Assembly (NCBI GenBank): GCA_037349315.1
Contig: JBAIAC010000033.1
Span: 21,532,001 to 21,596,000 of the forward strand
DNA: 64,000 nt
Direction: 5' to 3'
Origin: Chelydra serpentina
Taxonomy: Eukaryota > Chordata > Testudines > Chelydridae
The translations under genes and the position numbers were made by a program. Under the pieces are notes generated by a model. The model did not search any database. It saw only the letters and a program-made list of their open reading frames with translations, and was not told the origin of the DNA. Shown here one piece after another: positions 1 to 12,290 of this stretch (the first letter of the stretch is position 1; every line of letters begins with the position of its first letter).

Positions 1-1759
1 CCTAGTCTTTCTGTGTTTTGCACAGTTCTAGCAGTGTCTATCCCCTCCTCTCTATATTTGTCCTTTCAGAGTGCTACTGTTGTGAGTTTGTTTGACTGCC
101 ATTTCATAATATAGTCTGATGAAATTGTGTCAAACTATTATCAAGATGCAAAATCACAATATGATGATCTTTTGCTGGCCCTGAAACAGCATTAGGATGG
201 CTTGTGGGACACAGGATCACTTTGTTAAAACCAAGACAGTCCCAAAAATACACAACCCTGCTTGCATTACCATTTGCTAATTATATTATGCTAGATACTT
301 TAGTTACCTGAGTCTGTCATTTTGTGACCGTAATGTGCCTTCTCTTCTCCCGTACTTACCTCTCCATCACCACATACACACACTGTCTATTCATTCCATA
401 AATAAATGTTCATTTTACAAATGTAAGTTTGTAAATATGTTCTGAAGCTAATTTTTTCTGTTTATCCCACTTCCATTTTTTGTCACTGTGTTGCACACAT
501 ACATTGTTATGGGGGGGAAAGATATCCTCTCCTATGTGATGATTGGATTTTAACTTCCCCTCCCATTCAGAATTACAGTTGATTGAACAGCTTAGATATA
601 CACTGTTGTCAAGAATGACAACCTTCAACATTGTATTACTGAACATTAATTTATATTTTAAAATAACCCCCAAACCTAAAGATTGGAGGTGTGGGTACAT
701 TATTTAAATGTACTTGTTTTGGTGCTCTGTCTGATGGCTGTATTGTAAATGCCGATCTGGCATTAGCTGGGAACCAAGCAAAGAAGAAATAATTAACCAA
801 TGACATAAGGAACAATGTCCCACCTGTGCAAAATAAGGCTGACATTCCATCTAGAGGTTCTGGTGATATCATAAACCACTCAAGTGAAACTTGAGTCATT
901 TATTAATGTATTAAAACCCTGAGATGGAATTACAGCCGTGTGAGCCTCTTTCTAAGAAGTTTCCAGCATTCAAAAAAAAATGGAAAAGGACATTTAAAAA
1001 AAAATTAAGAGCAAATTTAAAAAATGCCATGAAGATAAGCAGCTGTATCATTCTAACTTTCGGGATGGCTGTACTCCGAAGGATTTTCTCACTGGCATGA
1101 GGTTTGTTATAATGACAGCCAAATGTACTACTATAGATTTTAAATTGTGTTTTACTGGTTTCCAAGGGCCAGATACTAAACTTACTTGAAGGAGATTTAA
1201 CAGGAAAGCAATACACCTCTTTATTTGACAGCTAAAGCCTAAAAACTTCCTATCTCCTTTATGCACTCTCTCTTTCTCTTCATTCCCAATCTCAGATTAA
1301 AAGAAACCCTCTAGTTCCTCCTGGGTAATCATGAAGACAGTATTAGACTTTTTAAATCCATCCTGGTAAATTCATCCTCCCTTTTCAAAGAGTTTGTTTC
1401 AGTGAACAGTTACACTTTATGGGCTACTGTTATAAGTGGCTAAATGGGAACTTTTACAGATTTCCAATGGAATTCAGATTTATTAAAGTAGAGTAAGACT
1501 TTACGTGTTTCACTATTACAAGGAAACTGGAATTGCATTTGTCTTAATGTAAAATTATCACATTTTCTAACCTGTCATCTAATACAATATAAGCTGTGAA
1601 GCAGATACTACTGCACTACAGTAAAAAATGTTAAGGCCACACAAGCAAATTTAGCAAAGGGATGGCTGTGACAATATAACCGACTGGTGAGTGTGTGTTA
1701 CTGGTGCCAATCTGTAGAGGATCCCTGGTTCAATCCCTGGTGTGTTAGCCAAAAGGGCA
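1..1759. other. gene-free stretch
   Basis: No coding region is supported here. Short open frames have no recognisable family or splice context. The only structured hint is a B-box-like GGTTCAATCC at 1727-1736, which could be the remains of a tRNA-derived SINE, but no A box or 3' tail is convincing. The sequence is otherwise A/T-rich and nonrepetitive to the eye. Confidence 0.6.
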
Positions 1760-1904
1760 GCCATTGCCAGGTCCTCTCAGAGGTTCAGAGAGGCCCAGGC
1801 CACTTCCAGCTTTTGAGGCCCCAGCCATAATAAAAATAAAAAATGACTACACATGAAAACAAAATAAGGCCCCCAAAAAAGTGTCATAATTTGAATATTT
1901 TTTA

Positions 1905-2151
1905 ATTTAACAAATGCTTTTCTAGCCTTTTTCAGTGCAAATGCACTAATTGAGGAAAAATCTAGCTTTCGTGCAATGTCACAGTTGATATTAAGCATGG
2001 CGAGCCCATTCAAATGCTCTTGTCCCATAGCTGAACGGTGATAGTTCTTTACCTGCTTCAGCACATTGAAGGTGCGTTCACCTGAAGCCACTGATGCAGG
2101 CAAACTGACAAAAATACGCAACATGTAGCCAACCATATTTGAAATGTTCTG
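1905..2151 (-). pseudogene. hAT transposase C-terminal dimerisation domain remnant
   Basis: The minus-strand translation contains LRIFVSLPASVASGERTF followed by NYHRSAMGQEHLNGLAMLNI and DIARKLDF. This is the classic hAT C-terminal dimerisation signature (leucine-rich, then S-x-E-R-x-F, then R-x-x-M-x-x-x-R/H-L-x-x-L-x-x-L). The coding stretch seems to be a last exon. At 2152-2160 the minus strand reads TATTTACAG, a good splice acceptor, and translation before the first methionine continues in the same frame. The BED zinc finger and RNase-H-like catalytic core expected upstream are missing, so it is a nonfunctional remnant. The final 35 or so residues before the stop look noncoding. Confidence 0.75.
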
Positions 2152-2325
2152 CTGTAAATAAGTAGCATATCCCCAGTTTAAAATGTTCTACTGTAAATAA
2201 GTAGCCTATTTACACCTGAAATGTTCTAAAGTAAATATGTAGCCTATCCACACGTGAAATATTCTGCTGTAAATAAGTAGCTTATCTACACTTGAAATCT
2301 TCTACTGTAAATGTACATAAATGCT
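2140..2325. repeat. about 43-bp tandem repeat inside the hAT element
   Basis: Four to five diverged copies of a unit of roughly 41-43 bp. Each contains GAAATNTTCTNCTGTAAATA followed by AGTAGCNTAT. Copies begin near 2141, 2183, 2220, 2262 and 2296. On the transposon's coding strand every unit carries a CTACTTATTTACAG-like 3' splice site, so the tandem expansion multiplied the acceptor of the last transposase exon. Confidence 0.8.
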
Positions 2326-3187
2326 GAATGGTACACAAATGCTGGAAAGACTTAAAACGAAGGAATACTAATTAAGAACACAAAAATGAGACAATCGGGT
2401 TATTATCCTTATCACTGAATCAAAACTCAAGCACACAAGGTATAATATAACAGGCTGAGCTGAAGACAAAGGGATGACATATATGTAGTAAACACGGACA
2501 CAGATACAGACAGAGGGATAATGTCCAAAAATTTCAAACGTGTCCTCACGAAACCTACTGTACAAGATTGTCCTCACAAATTTTCACCTTGAATCTGGGC
2601 CTATGGACTACGAAAGCCGATGATGATGGCCAACCTACCAAGGTAGGACTCAACCAACCAACCAGTCACCTCTTTTAGCTATCATATGAAGATAATAATG
2701 AGGAATTCTCACACAAATAATTCCTTAGTCAACTAGACATAAAACTATAAAGACACTAAAATGTAACAATTCTCTACCTTTCAACTCGCACTTGATCTGG
2801 CACCAGCCACTAATAGTGGTTTGTTTATATAATCGGCTGATCTGAGAGGACATGTTCATCACAGTCTAATCTTGTGCCATCGGAACCAATATATTTTTAT
2901 TAATATTTATGAACATTTTAAACTCTTGACCATGACAAAATCTATATCAGTTAACAAAAAAAGTATGTCTTTTACCAAATCACATCTCTTATTTGCTTAA
3001 ATTTGCAGCTCTAAGCTGAGAGAGAGTGTCACATTTTGGTCCGATAGGGATGCACATAAAAACAAGTTGTGAAACTTATAAAATGCCAAAAAATTAACAA
3101 GTGTCTAAATTTGAGGCCCCCTTTGAGCTTGAGGCCCAGGCCAAATGGGCCTACTGGCCCCCCCCTCTGATTGGCCCTGGCCATTAC

Positions 3188-6100
3188 AACATCATAATGG
3201 TAGCAAGTGTACTGTATATTACTGGGTTTGGAGAGATCTCCCCCAATATGAAGCTTTATTTGTGGTAAGAGTTCAGACCCCTCTTTTGGAAGAGATATAA
3301 AACTGTGGTTCTGACTTTTCAAAGGTCTGATGACACATATTGCTTGAGAGGGGAAGTTAACGCCAGCATTCTGGCCAAATTTAAGTTTGGGATATTGCAT
3401 TATCTTACCCTGAAATTCCTTCTATCATTCTAATTGGATAAGATATTCTTGCTTTCCTGTCCTAAATTGTCATATTGTAGCTTTGTACTATAAAACACAC
3501 GGAGTGAAAGCCTGGCTCTATTGAAGTAAATGGCAAAACTCCCATTTATTTCAGTGGGGCTAGGATTTCACCTGAAATGTTTAACCCAGATGTGGCTACA
3601 TTTCAGTGTTGAATTAAAAATTTCTCTATATAGGGCCCAATCCTGCACCCCTTTACTCATCTGAATAGTCCTTAACTACATGTAGTTCCATTGACAAATT
3701 ATTTTCATAGTAGAATAGTAAAGACTACTCACATGAGGAGGAGGTTGCAGAATTGGGCCCATAGTTCTTAAAGCACTTTGGGATCTCTTGGAATAAGGAC
3801 TATAAATCTGCTGTCATAATTAATTAGTTCCTCAGCTTTCATATAGGACACAATATTTCTCTTCTGATATAGCTCGGATACAAGATGGAGATAATTCAGT
3901 CATGATATATTATTCATAAGAGTGTCCTTACTACTGTGGCAAGATTCAAGAAAACTACAAGTCTTGAAAAGTGGAGAAGCCCCCTGCGCTATCCAAACTG
4001 TGAAACAAATTCATCCAAATTCTGAAAATGGAAAGTAAAGTAACTCCTGTTATTGGGAGCTGGTAAAATATATTATTTTTGATTCCTGTAAACCAAGATA
4101 AATATGTCCTTCACACAAGACTGTGCTAGCAAAAATAAGTATACGAAGACAGTCTGCATTCTACAGAGCTCAAAGATGGCTTCTCCATTCCTACCTCTAT
4201 TTGTTTTACTTTCCTTTTGGTTTAGCTTTCGCTATTGCCATATTTTACTGTTTTGCTTTATTTTAATTTACTTCACATGTATATTTTTATGCCATGAAAG
4301 GTACTGTTAAGTCTTTTTAGTCTACTTATGTATTTGTTTGGTGACAAATGTTCTCATTATTTCCCAAGACAAACAACTTAATATTAAATAAAATATTGTG
4401 TGCTTTCACTTTTTAAAAAAACTAGAGTTATAAGATTTGCATTTTTCACCATGTCAGATTTTTTGTGATGACAAATAACCAACCTTATTTATGATGTATA
4501 AATATGGCCTGCAAGATTTAGTCAAAAAGGTTTTGGTGAGTTCTTGTGTTTTATGGCAGAAATTGAGTTCTTGTCTCCCACAGAAGATTCTTTGGTGACT
4601 GGAGAACAAGTGAAATTAGTACATCACAAGAAACAAAAGACTGAAAGCTAAGCAACTGAGAAAGGAAGGGATTTTATATCAGATAGTTTTAAACACTTTG
4701 GTTTATGATTGGTTTTGTTAATATTTATTTAATCCAATGATTACTAAATATTTTGGACCAAGGATGTATTTGTTAAAGATTCAACAGCCTTGTCCTTTCA
4801 ATTAAAATGTCAGGGCTCACAATAAACAGCTGAGACCTTCAATGAGTCCTATAGCAAAAGCAGAGAAAACCAGACCTGACATCCCTGAGATTTCTAAGGT
4901 AAAAACAAGCAGGAAAAAAACCACCCCACTTTAAAAAACAAACCAATTATTCAGGATGACTATAAAAGGAAAATAAAATAAATAAAGGGCAACACTGTTT
5001 TTTAAACGCCCTTTGCAGGTCATACTTAAAAGAGCAAATTAAAGATTAATTGTGTTGTAAAATTTAATCTAATCTTTTTTTGTCAGAGTTCAGGGAACCT
5101 GGGGTAGAGATTGATTATTAATTGAGGAGATTCTTTCATTATTCTTCAGATCTTATCCTTTATATAAAATCATCTGGCACCAGGCATTTCCTGATTCAGA
5201 GTGCTACCACAAAGTGGTTTCCAGCTCTGTTCAAAAGGTAATGTCGGAAAATGTACAAATATGCAAATATCAGCTCAAAGCAGTTTTATGTAAATATAAA
5301 GAACTGCAGTCACCCCCTGGGGCCCTATACATTTGCAGTGAAGGAAAATCTATGACCAAAAAAAAGTGAGATCTTCAAAACAAAAAAAGATACACACACA
5401 AAATAATTCAGTAAAGCCAGAATAATGCCAGATTGTCCAACACAGGCCTTTAAACCCTGGAGTGAAACTACACAGTACAGTGTTAGAGGCTGCCAAAATA
5501 TCTAATAATTCTAGTATAGTCAGAGAGCAGCTGTCAGCATTAATAAACAATTCAATACAGGTCCTCCAGGCATTCTCCATACTTTGGCCTGATAGAAATC
5601 CAGACTAAATCATATCATAGAGTACATGCTGAACCTAGTAAGTCTGAAACTGGATTGCCACAATTTTCTCTACTGTTTTACTTAAAAAAAGATGCTACAG
5701 AAACACCAGATACAATATTTTCAAATAGAGTTTTTATCTCTATGAAATTTATCCTCTTTTGAGATGGACATTGGACATTGCTTAAGCTTTACCATTTGAA
5801 CATTTGGGAAAGGTTGGGGGGAAAGGACCAGTTCTTCTGATCAAGATTCCTGACAAAATGAGAGCAAGCAAAGGATATTAAATGTGCAGTATATCTACAT
5901 ATTAACCGTTCTACAATACATTGTTCCTGGTGCTGAAAAAAATCAATAAAGAGCATTTTATTGCTCTAAGTCCCATACTTAGAGAAAGCACTGTGCCCTG
6001 AACTTGACTGTCTCACTCTGCATGTGGTTTATGCTCATATGCCAGACACGGGTGCACTACAATACAGATAGATGAGGTCAGAGAGAGAGTTTCCGAGCTT

Positions 6101-6734
6101 CTTGTCAAGTCATTTATTCTTTATAAGCTCTGTACAATGAACAATTTGTAGTGTATAAATGTTACTGTTATGCTACTTTCCAAAGACAGCAGAGAAGGCT
6201 GATGGCATCTGAAAGTGGGTAGGCAAAACCAATAGGCAGAGACATGCTCAGAACCTATTTTTAAAGATACTACTGTATTTGACTCAAAAACGGGAGTGAA
6301 TGCACTCCTGTCCTTGGCTATTCTGAGGAGCCTCCATGCAAGGGTACTAATAAATATATTAGCTATCAAATTCAGCTCTTTGTTTGTTCAAAATCTGAAG
6401 TATCATTTGAAAGTACATAGGGTTTCCCATATGAAAGTACATAGGGTTGGTCCATCTTCAGCTGTTGCTCCCAGAGGATTTTGATTCAAGGGTTAGTCTG
6501 AGTGCTTTGCATTTGAAATGAGCTCCTATTATTTCTTTAGTAACACAGGAATTGCCATAATGCCTCAGATCCATGGTCCAATTAGTCCAGTATTCTGGCA
6601 GTGGCACCTTCAGAGGAAGGTGCAAACACCACAGTAGGTAGATGTGGGATAATCTGTCTCCATGAATGTCTCATCCTAATCACTAATCACTAATAATTAG
6701 AGATTAATTTGAGACCTGATACATGAGGTCTAAT
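3188..6734. other. gene-free stretch
   Basis: No gene is supported. It holds a palindromic repeat at 3633-3760 (listed separately) and a short MIR/LINE-tail-like piece near 3768-3830 (AAAGCACTTTGGGATCTC). The remainder is A/T-rich single-copy-looking DNA with no recognisable exons. Confidence 0.55.
3633..3760. repeat. palindromic interspersed repeat (GGGCCCAATCCTGCA ends)
   Basis: The left end GGGCCCAATCCTGCA is matched by the complement of the right end TGCAGAATTGGGCCC, giving a degenerate 128-bp fold-back unit. Related cores recur at 24.8, 30.8, 31.9, 32.5 and 39.5 kb. It looks like an old nonautonomous DNA element. The superfamily cannot be told because no clear target duplication remains. 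Confidence 0.55.
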
Positions 6735-7475
6735 AACCTTCCTCAAAAAAGTCATTAGCATTAACTATTATAACACTAGAGTTTTTGATCCATATAAATG
6801 TCCAGTTCCTCTTTGAATCTTGCTAAATGCTTGGCCTCAACAACATAATGTGGCAGTGAGTTTCACGGTCTAATCATATGTTGTGTACAGGTATTTCCTT
6901 TTACCGGTTTTGAATTTTCCACCTTTTAATTTAATTGAATGTCCCCTTGTTTTTGTGTGTTGAGAACAGAACTCCTCATCTATCTTCTCTATACCATTCA
7001 TTAGTTTATATACTTTTATCTTATCTCCTCTTATTAGTCTCCTTTCTGAGGTAAACAATCCCAGCCTTTTCAATCTCTCTTCATATGAGAGATAGTCCTT
7101 GCCCCTACTCATTCTTGTTGCTCTGAACTCTAATTCTTTAACATTCTTTTTGAGATGGGGTGACTAGTACTGCACACTCTATGCCAGATGACACTCCAAC
7201 ACTGATCTATATAATGGCATTATAATATTATCCATATTATTCTCCATCTATTTCTTATGCTTCCTAACATCTTGCTTGCTTTTTTTTGACAACTACTTCA
7301 CATTGAGCAGAGGTCTTCATTGAGCTGTCCACAAGGATGCCCAGGTACTTCTCCTGAGTTGATGCACTTAATTTGGAACTCTGTAAGATGTAGGAGTAGT
7401 TCAATTTTTTCCTCCCGAACATGAATTACTTCACATTTTATATTTTCATGTGTCATTTTTAAGCTGTCAGCATTT
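6735..7475 (-). mobile_element. old CR1/L3-type LINE 3' fragment, antisense
   Basis: Read on the minus strand this encodes broken pieces of the CR1 ORF2 C-terminus, for example SYEERLKRLGLFTSERRLIR, RGDKIKVYKLMNG and KTRGHSIKLKGGKFKTGKR. These line up with [18 protein letters not shown] and later segments of the intact CR1 in this window. Many substitutions and frame breaks show it is much older than the copies at 8790 and 14970, probably an L3-like CR1 subfamily. There is no open frame of useful length. Confidence 0.8.
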
Positions 7476-7851
7476 TTACTCCAAGTTTATTTTGGTTACT
7501 TTATTTTCAAATCCACAGAAATAGCCACACACAAAAAAGGGTACAGTTAGCATTTTGAGTTCCATTCTGATTTCATCCCAATTTTATAATCATGTGACTC
7601 CATTTACTTCAGAGGAATGATTCCTGATTTACACAAATGTAAGTTAGGGCAGAGTTAGGCACTAGCTCTTCAGCTGGTGTAGTATAGTTTTCTTTTTAAC
7701 CTAGTTGAGATCACATTTTTGGTCCTATCAGAACAAACTGTACTATAAGTCAAAAGCAAAATTTAACAGCCAATAAATTCTGATATTCTGTATTGTAAAC
7801 AGACCCCTAGTACTGTGGAGTGACTGTGATAATGTCAGAGCCAGGACTACA

Positions 7852-8789
7852 AATAGAATCAAAGGACTGGAGGGGACCTCCAGAGGTCATCTAGTCCAGT
7901 CCCCTGAACTCATGGCAGGACTAAGTATTATCTAGACAATCCCTGACAGGTGTTTGTCTAACCTGCTCTTAAAAATCTCCAATGATGGAGATTCCACAAC
8001 CTCCCTAGACAATTTATTCCAGTGCTTAACCACCCTGACAGTTAGGAAGTTTTTCCTAATGTCCAACATAAACCTCCCTTGCTGCAATTTAAGCCCATTG
8101 CTTCTTGTCCTATCCTCAGAGGTTGAGAGCAATTTTTCTCCCTCCTCCTTGTAACAACCTTGTATGTACTTGAAAACTGTTATGTCCCCTCTCAATCTTC
8201 TCTTCTCCAGACTAAACAAACCCATTTTTTTCAATCTTCCCTCATAGGCCATGTTTTCTAGACTTTTAATCATTTTCTTGCTCTTCTCCGGACTTTCTCC
8301 AATTTATCCACATCTTTCCTGAAATGTGATGCACAGAACTGGACACAATACTCCAGGGTTGAGGCCTAAGCAGCGCGGAGTGAAGTGGAGTGGAAGAATT
8401 ACTTTTCATGTCTTGTTTACAACACTCTTGCTAATACATCCCAGAATTATGTTTGCTTTTTCTGCAATAGTGTTACACTGTTCACTCACTCATACTTAGC
8501 TTGTGATACACTGTGACCCCCAGATCCCTTTCCACAGTACTCCATCCTAGGCAGTCATTCCCCATTTTGTATGTGTGCAACTGATTGTTTTTTCCTAAGT
8601 GGAGTACTTTGCATTTGTCTTTATTGAATTTGATCCTATTTACTTCAGACTTATTCTCCAGTTTGTCCAGATCATTTTGAATTTTAATCCTATCCTCCAA
8701 ATCACTTGCAACCCCTCCAAGCTTGGTATCATCCGCAAACTCTAAGTGTACTCTCTAGTCCATTATCTAAATCATTGGTGAAGATATTG
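7852..8789 (-). mobile_element. CR1 LINE 3' fragment, antisense (part 1, split by insertion)
   Basis: The minus strand encodes CR1 ORF2 C-terminal sequence with stops and frameshifts: [60 protein letters not shown]. Further upstream in the element comes FNKDKCKVLHLGKNNQ. The 3' end lies at about 7852. At 8789 it is interrupted by a younger sense-oriented CR1 and resumes at 9389, so 7852-8789 and 9389-9600 are one original insertion. Confidence 0.88.
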
Positions 8790-9381
8790 TTGTATAAGTA
8801 GGGGCATTTCCAGCAGATCGAGGGACGTGATCATTCCCCTCTATTCGGCACTGGTGAGGCCTCATTTGGAGTCCTGTGTCCAGTTTTGGGCCCCACACTA
8901 CAAGAAGGATGTGGATAAATTGGAAAGAGTCCAGCGGAGGGCAACAAAAATGATTAGGGGGCTGGAGCACATGACTTATGAGGAGAGGCTGAGGGAACTG
9001 GGATTGTTTAGCCTGCAGAAGAGAAGAATGAGGGGGGATTTGATAGCTGCTTTCAACTACCTAAAAGGGGGTTCCAAAGAGGATGGATCTAGACTGTTCT
9101 CAGTGGTAGAAGATGACAGAACAAGGAGTAATGGTCTCAAGTTGCAGAGGGGGAGGTTTAGGTTGGATATTAGGAAAAACATTTTCACTAGTAGGGTGGT
9201 GAAGAACTGGAATGGGTTACCTAGGGAGGTGGTGGAATCTCCATCCTTAGAGGTTTTTAAGGTCAGGCTTGACAAAGCCCTGGCTGGGATGATTTAGTTG
9301 GGTTTGGTCCTGCTTAGAGCAGGGGGTTGGACTAGATAACCTCCTGAGGTCCCTTCCAACCCTGAGATTCTATGATTCTAT
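8790..9381 (+). mobile_element. young 5'-truncated CR1 nested in an antisense CR1
   Basis: A 592-bp sense CR1 that begins at the equivalent of 18919 in the long copy and ends in the CR1 terminal repeat (ATTCTATGATTCTATGA). It is flanked by an exact 7-bp duplication GATATTG (8783-8789 and 9382-9388). Removing insert plus one duplication restores the host CR1. An open frame of 156 residues (8827-9297) covers the ORF2 C-terminus and differs from the long copy at about five residues, so the two belong to the same young subfamily. It lacks the endonuclease and the reverse-transcriptase core, so it cannot move by itself. Confidence 0.92.
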
Positions 9382-9388
9382 GATATTG

Positions 9389-9600
9389 AACAGAACCGGA
9401 CCCAGAACTGATCCCTGCGGGACCCCACTCATTATGCCCTTCCAGCTTGACTGTGAACCACTGATAACTACTCTCTGGGAACAATTTTCCAACCAGCTAT
9501 GCACTCACCTTATAGTAGCTCCATCTAGGTTGTATTTCTGCATTTTATTTATGAGGAGGTCCATGTGAGACTGTATCAAAAGCCTTACTGAAATCAAGAC
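9389..9600 (-). mobile_element. CR1 LINE fragment, antisense (part 2)
   Basis: Continuation of the antisense CR1 that starts at 7852. The minus strand corresponds to the reverse-transcriptase region around the [13 protein letters not shown] motif: the plus strand reads GGACCCAGAACTGATCCC, the complement of the segment coding G-P-x-x-F-N. Homology ends near 9600. Confidence 0.82.
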
Positions 9601-11379
9601 GCTGGTGAAGTCTTAAAGTCACAAAGACTTAGTGAAACAATGAGACAGAGAATACTATGGAAAGAGAAAGATGTTAACATTTTTGGTGCAAGCAGCTTAA
9701 TTTTCAAACAAAGTGACTTTCAGGATCATTCATTTCAATAAAACATTTTTCTCACATGTAAATTTTCATAGAACTCAGATGTTTTTAATTCTCAGACCTC
9801 ACCACCATCTGTAACTCAGTCTCTATTTCTTAAAAAATTGCAGACATCTGTTTAAATACCCGTCTCTTCCATCACACAGAATTTTAGATTCTAAAACTAA
9901 TCTCTAAAATAATACCAAAGTTGGGTTACATTTCCAAGCAACCACGAGAGACTGGCATTTACAAGTCTGTTGTGTTGGCTGCACTGGACTCCACGCTGCA
10001 TTAGGCATTGTCTAATTTATATCAAATCTTAATATTTAATTAGTCAAGTAATCTTTCAAATTTTTTTAACACTGAGCTGTTCAGAGAGAGTGATGGCCAA
10101 ACCCGTTTCAGTCACATTTTGGTCCACAGCTTTGAGCAGTCAGTCATTTTTTGAAAGGCCATTAATTTGCTCAAGTGTATGCTACAGTACCTACTGGGTA
10201 AGTGGTCCAAAGTTACAGTACTTTTATCCTCCAACACTCTTCAGCTGGCTGCATTTGTGGGGATGATTTATATCACACACCCATGCTGATGCAAAACATT
10301 TTCTGTTAGGTTCTCCCTGCAGAGTTTCTTTCCAGTTCTTCCATAAGTGGAGATGGACTTTAACCCCACTCTCCTCCCTGCCTCCCTCACTGAAAAAGGA
10401 TGGCATCCCCATGAATTCACTAAGGGCCAGAACCATCTACCTCAAGGCCCCATGCCTTTTGTACTGGCTCCTGTAGCTATCTCCAGACTCTGGCAGTGCT
10501 AACATGTTTTTCCTTGTAGGCAGTGGCACCTGGAACCCTCCATTAAGGGACCAGTCTGTATTAACTCCTGAATGGATTCCCTGCAGGATTAGGTCATGCA
10601 TGCGTAGTGCCATGGAAAAATGAGACGATGGCCAGGATTTTCAATGTCGGCTTTAAAAATCCATATTGAGACACCTGCCTGTTTTTCAAAGATAGTCAGC
10701 ATCCAACAGCTCAGTTTATAGTTAATGGGGATGTAACTGGGCCCTCAGCACAAGAAGATGACTTTCCCCTGTTGGACAGTTTGAGAAGCCACTTTTGGCT
10801 TCTCAGAGTGTCCAAGAGGGGAAAGTCATCAAGTTTGGGAATATCTGGAGGTTAATACCCTCCATGCATAGGAGTAACTGATTTGTAAGGTTAAGTACTG
10901 CCTTACTATGGGATCCATGCTGTTCACCATTCTTTGAAGAAGAGCTTGATTTTTGTTTGATGACTCATGCCCCTCTCAGGCAGTCTGATGGGAAGCAATG
11001 AAGACCAGTTTGAGAGGCAGAATATTTTATGCTTCCAATAAAAAATAGTTTAAAAACCCTACCCAGCTGACCTTATACCTTGTTCAGATAACATAAACGC
11101 CTTTGACAAACCATTTTTTGAGTTCATCCCCTGCTAAATTACAACTAATTAATAATAGTTATGGAGCCAATAAGTTACATGCAGTCCAAGCAAAATTTGC
11201 ACTGTTTAGACTTCACCAGTCATGATGAGAATCTGGAGAAAAGCAGGAAAGTTATCTTATAGACAAAAGCACAATAAAGATACAAGCATCACAATCAAAT
11301 AACAGAAATACTTTGCATGCATCACCAACAGATAAGCACTCATTTAAAAAAATTCTGTAGGGAACCATACATCTGACTT
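9601..11379. other. gene-free stretch with a strong hairpin
   Basis: No gene is supported. The stretch from about 10630 to 10880 looks like a degenerate interspersed repeat and contains the hairpin at 10757-10830. A minus-strand frame of 70 codons near 10.3 kb resembles no family that I recognise. Confidence 0.5.
10757..10830. repeat. 74-bp inverted repeat (35-bp arms, 4-nt loop)
   Basis: The left arm starts GATGACTTTCCCCTGTTGGA and the right arm ends GGGGAAAGTCATC. The arms are 35 nt, match at about 31 positions and are separated by CTTT. It is either the core of a fold-back transposon remnant or a hairpin-forming transcript. The tiny loop argues against an ordinary microRNA precursor. Confidence 0.8.
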
Positions 11380-12290
11380 CCCTCCAGCCAGCTGCTTCAC
11401 TGAATTTATGAACATAGTATCAAAAGAATTTTTAGAGCCATCCTTTGATACTGAGGACAAAGATGCTATTAATTGCACAAAACCGCAAAGTCCTTGCCTT
11501 AGATAGCTTCCTTGCTGAATTTTACCAAACATGTATAGACCAAGTAGATTCTTTTTGTTACTTAAGGTGATTAGCAGAAGCAAAGACTAGGAGAGAACTT
11601 CTGCCTACGTTCTAAATGGCCCTGATTACTGTCTTATTAAAGCAAGATGATCCTGCAAGACATGGGCAAAAGTCTTGTCATGAAGGCTAGAAATTACTCT
11701 ACTTAATATCACTAACCCTAATCAAGAGTGATTTGTTCACAACATATATAATTCAAGCAACCTACCTCCAACCTCATTGCTCTAATGATTCTATACCAAG
11801 ACTCTGTTGACCCATTCATTAGTAAATCACTTGATGCCGAAGAAGCACTCAATAAGGTGGGCTAGGATTTCCCTTTCTTTGGCTTGGAGAAATATGGGTT
11901 TACTATTTACTTTGAATCTTGTCTAAAACTATGTACAGGACCCAAGGCATCCATCAGAACAAGTAGCCTCTTCTCAAATATTTCCCCCCAAGCTGCGTCA
12001 TGCAACAGAGGTGCTTTCTTCTTATGTGTACTTTATATTGCCTGAGTCCCTGCCTATGGCAGCTCATGCCCACCTATATATATAACTGAAATCAAAATCC
12101 ATCAATGTGAATGCAGAACAATGATATCTGGTAAGATCGATCCCACCACAATTTCTTTACAGGTATTTGGAGCAGTGTCAGGATTTAAAACTAATTGGAA
12201 CAAATCTGATATTCCTCCAATTTCTAGGAAAATGCTGAAGTATGTTTTTATTAGATGGGAATTCCAATGGTCTAATAACTAAGTCAGATA
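11380..12290 (+). pseudogene. L1/Tx1-clade LINE reverse-transcriptase remnant
   Basis: In shifting plus-strand frames the sequence spells fragments of an L1/Tx1-type reverse transcriptase in the correct order: LDSFLAEFYQTCIDQ (compare the family motif G-P-D-G-x-x-x-E-F-Y) near 11490-11545; SLDAEEALNKVG near 11830-11865 (the S-L-D-A-E-K-A-F-D-R-V motif); FFGLEKYGF; GPKASIRTSSLFSNIF near 11940-11990; and FGAVSGFKTNWNKSDIPPIS near 12168-12228 (the F-x-x-x-S-G-x-x-x-N-x-x-K-S motif). Many stops and frameshifts make it an ancient fossil. It is a different LINE clade from the CR1 copies nearby. Confidence 0.75.

Larger units (their letters stand above)
1768..3179 (-). mobile_element. hAT DNA transposon, internally deleted
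   Basis: A 1.4 kb hAT-superfamily element. The ends are degenerate inverted repeats: CAGGTCCTCTCAGAGG at the left, against the complement of CCCCTCTGATTGGCCCTG at the right. The flanks are a near-perfect 8-bp target duplication, GCCATTGC (1760-1767) and GCCATTAC (3180-3187), 7 of 8 matching. hAT elements make 8-bp duplications, so this fits. The minus strand carries the C-terminal dimerisation region of a transposase next to the left end. The rest of the transposase gene is not recognisable, so the element is dead. The mutated duplication and ends suggest an old insertion. Confidence 0.75.

Noticed and set aside
1685..1745. Possible tRNA-derived SINE head (GGTTCAATCC at 1727)
   Set aside because: Only a B-box-like motif is present. 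No A box, tail or duplication was found.
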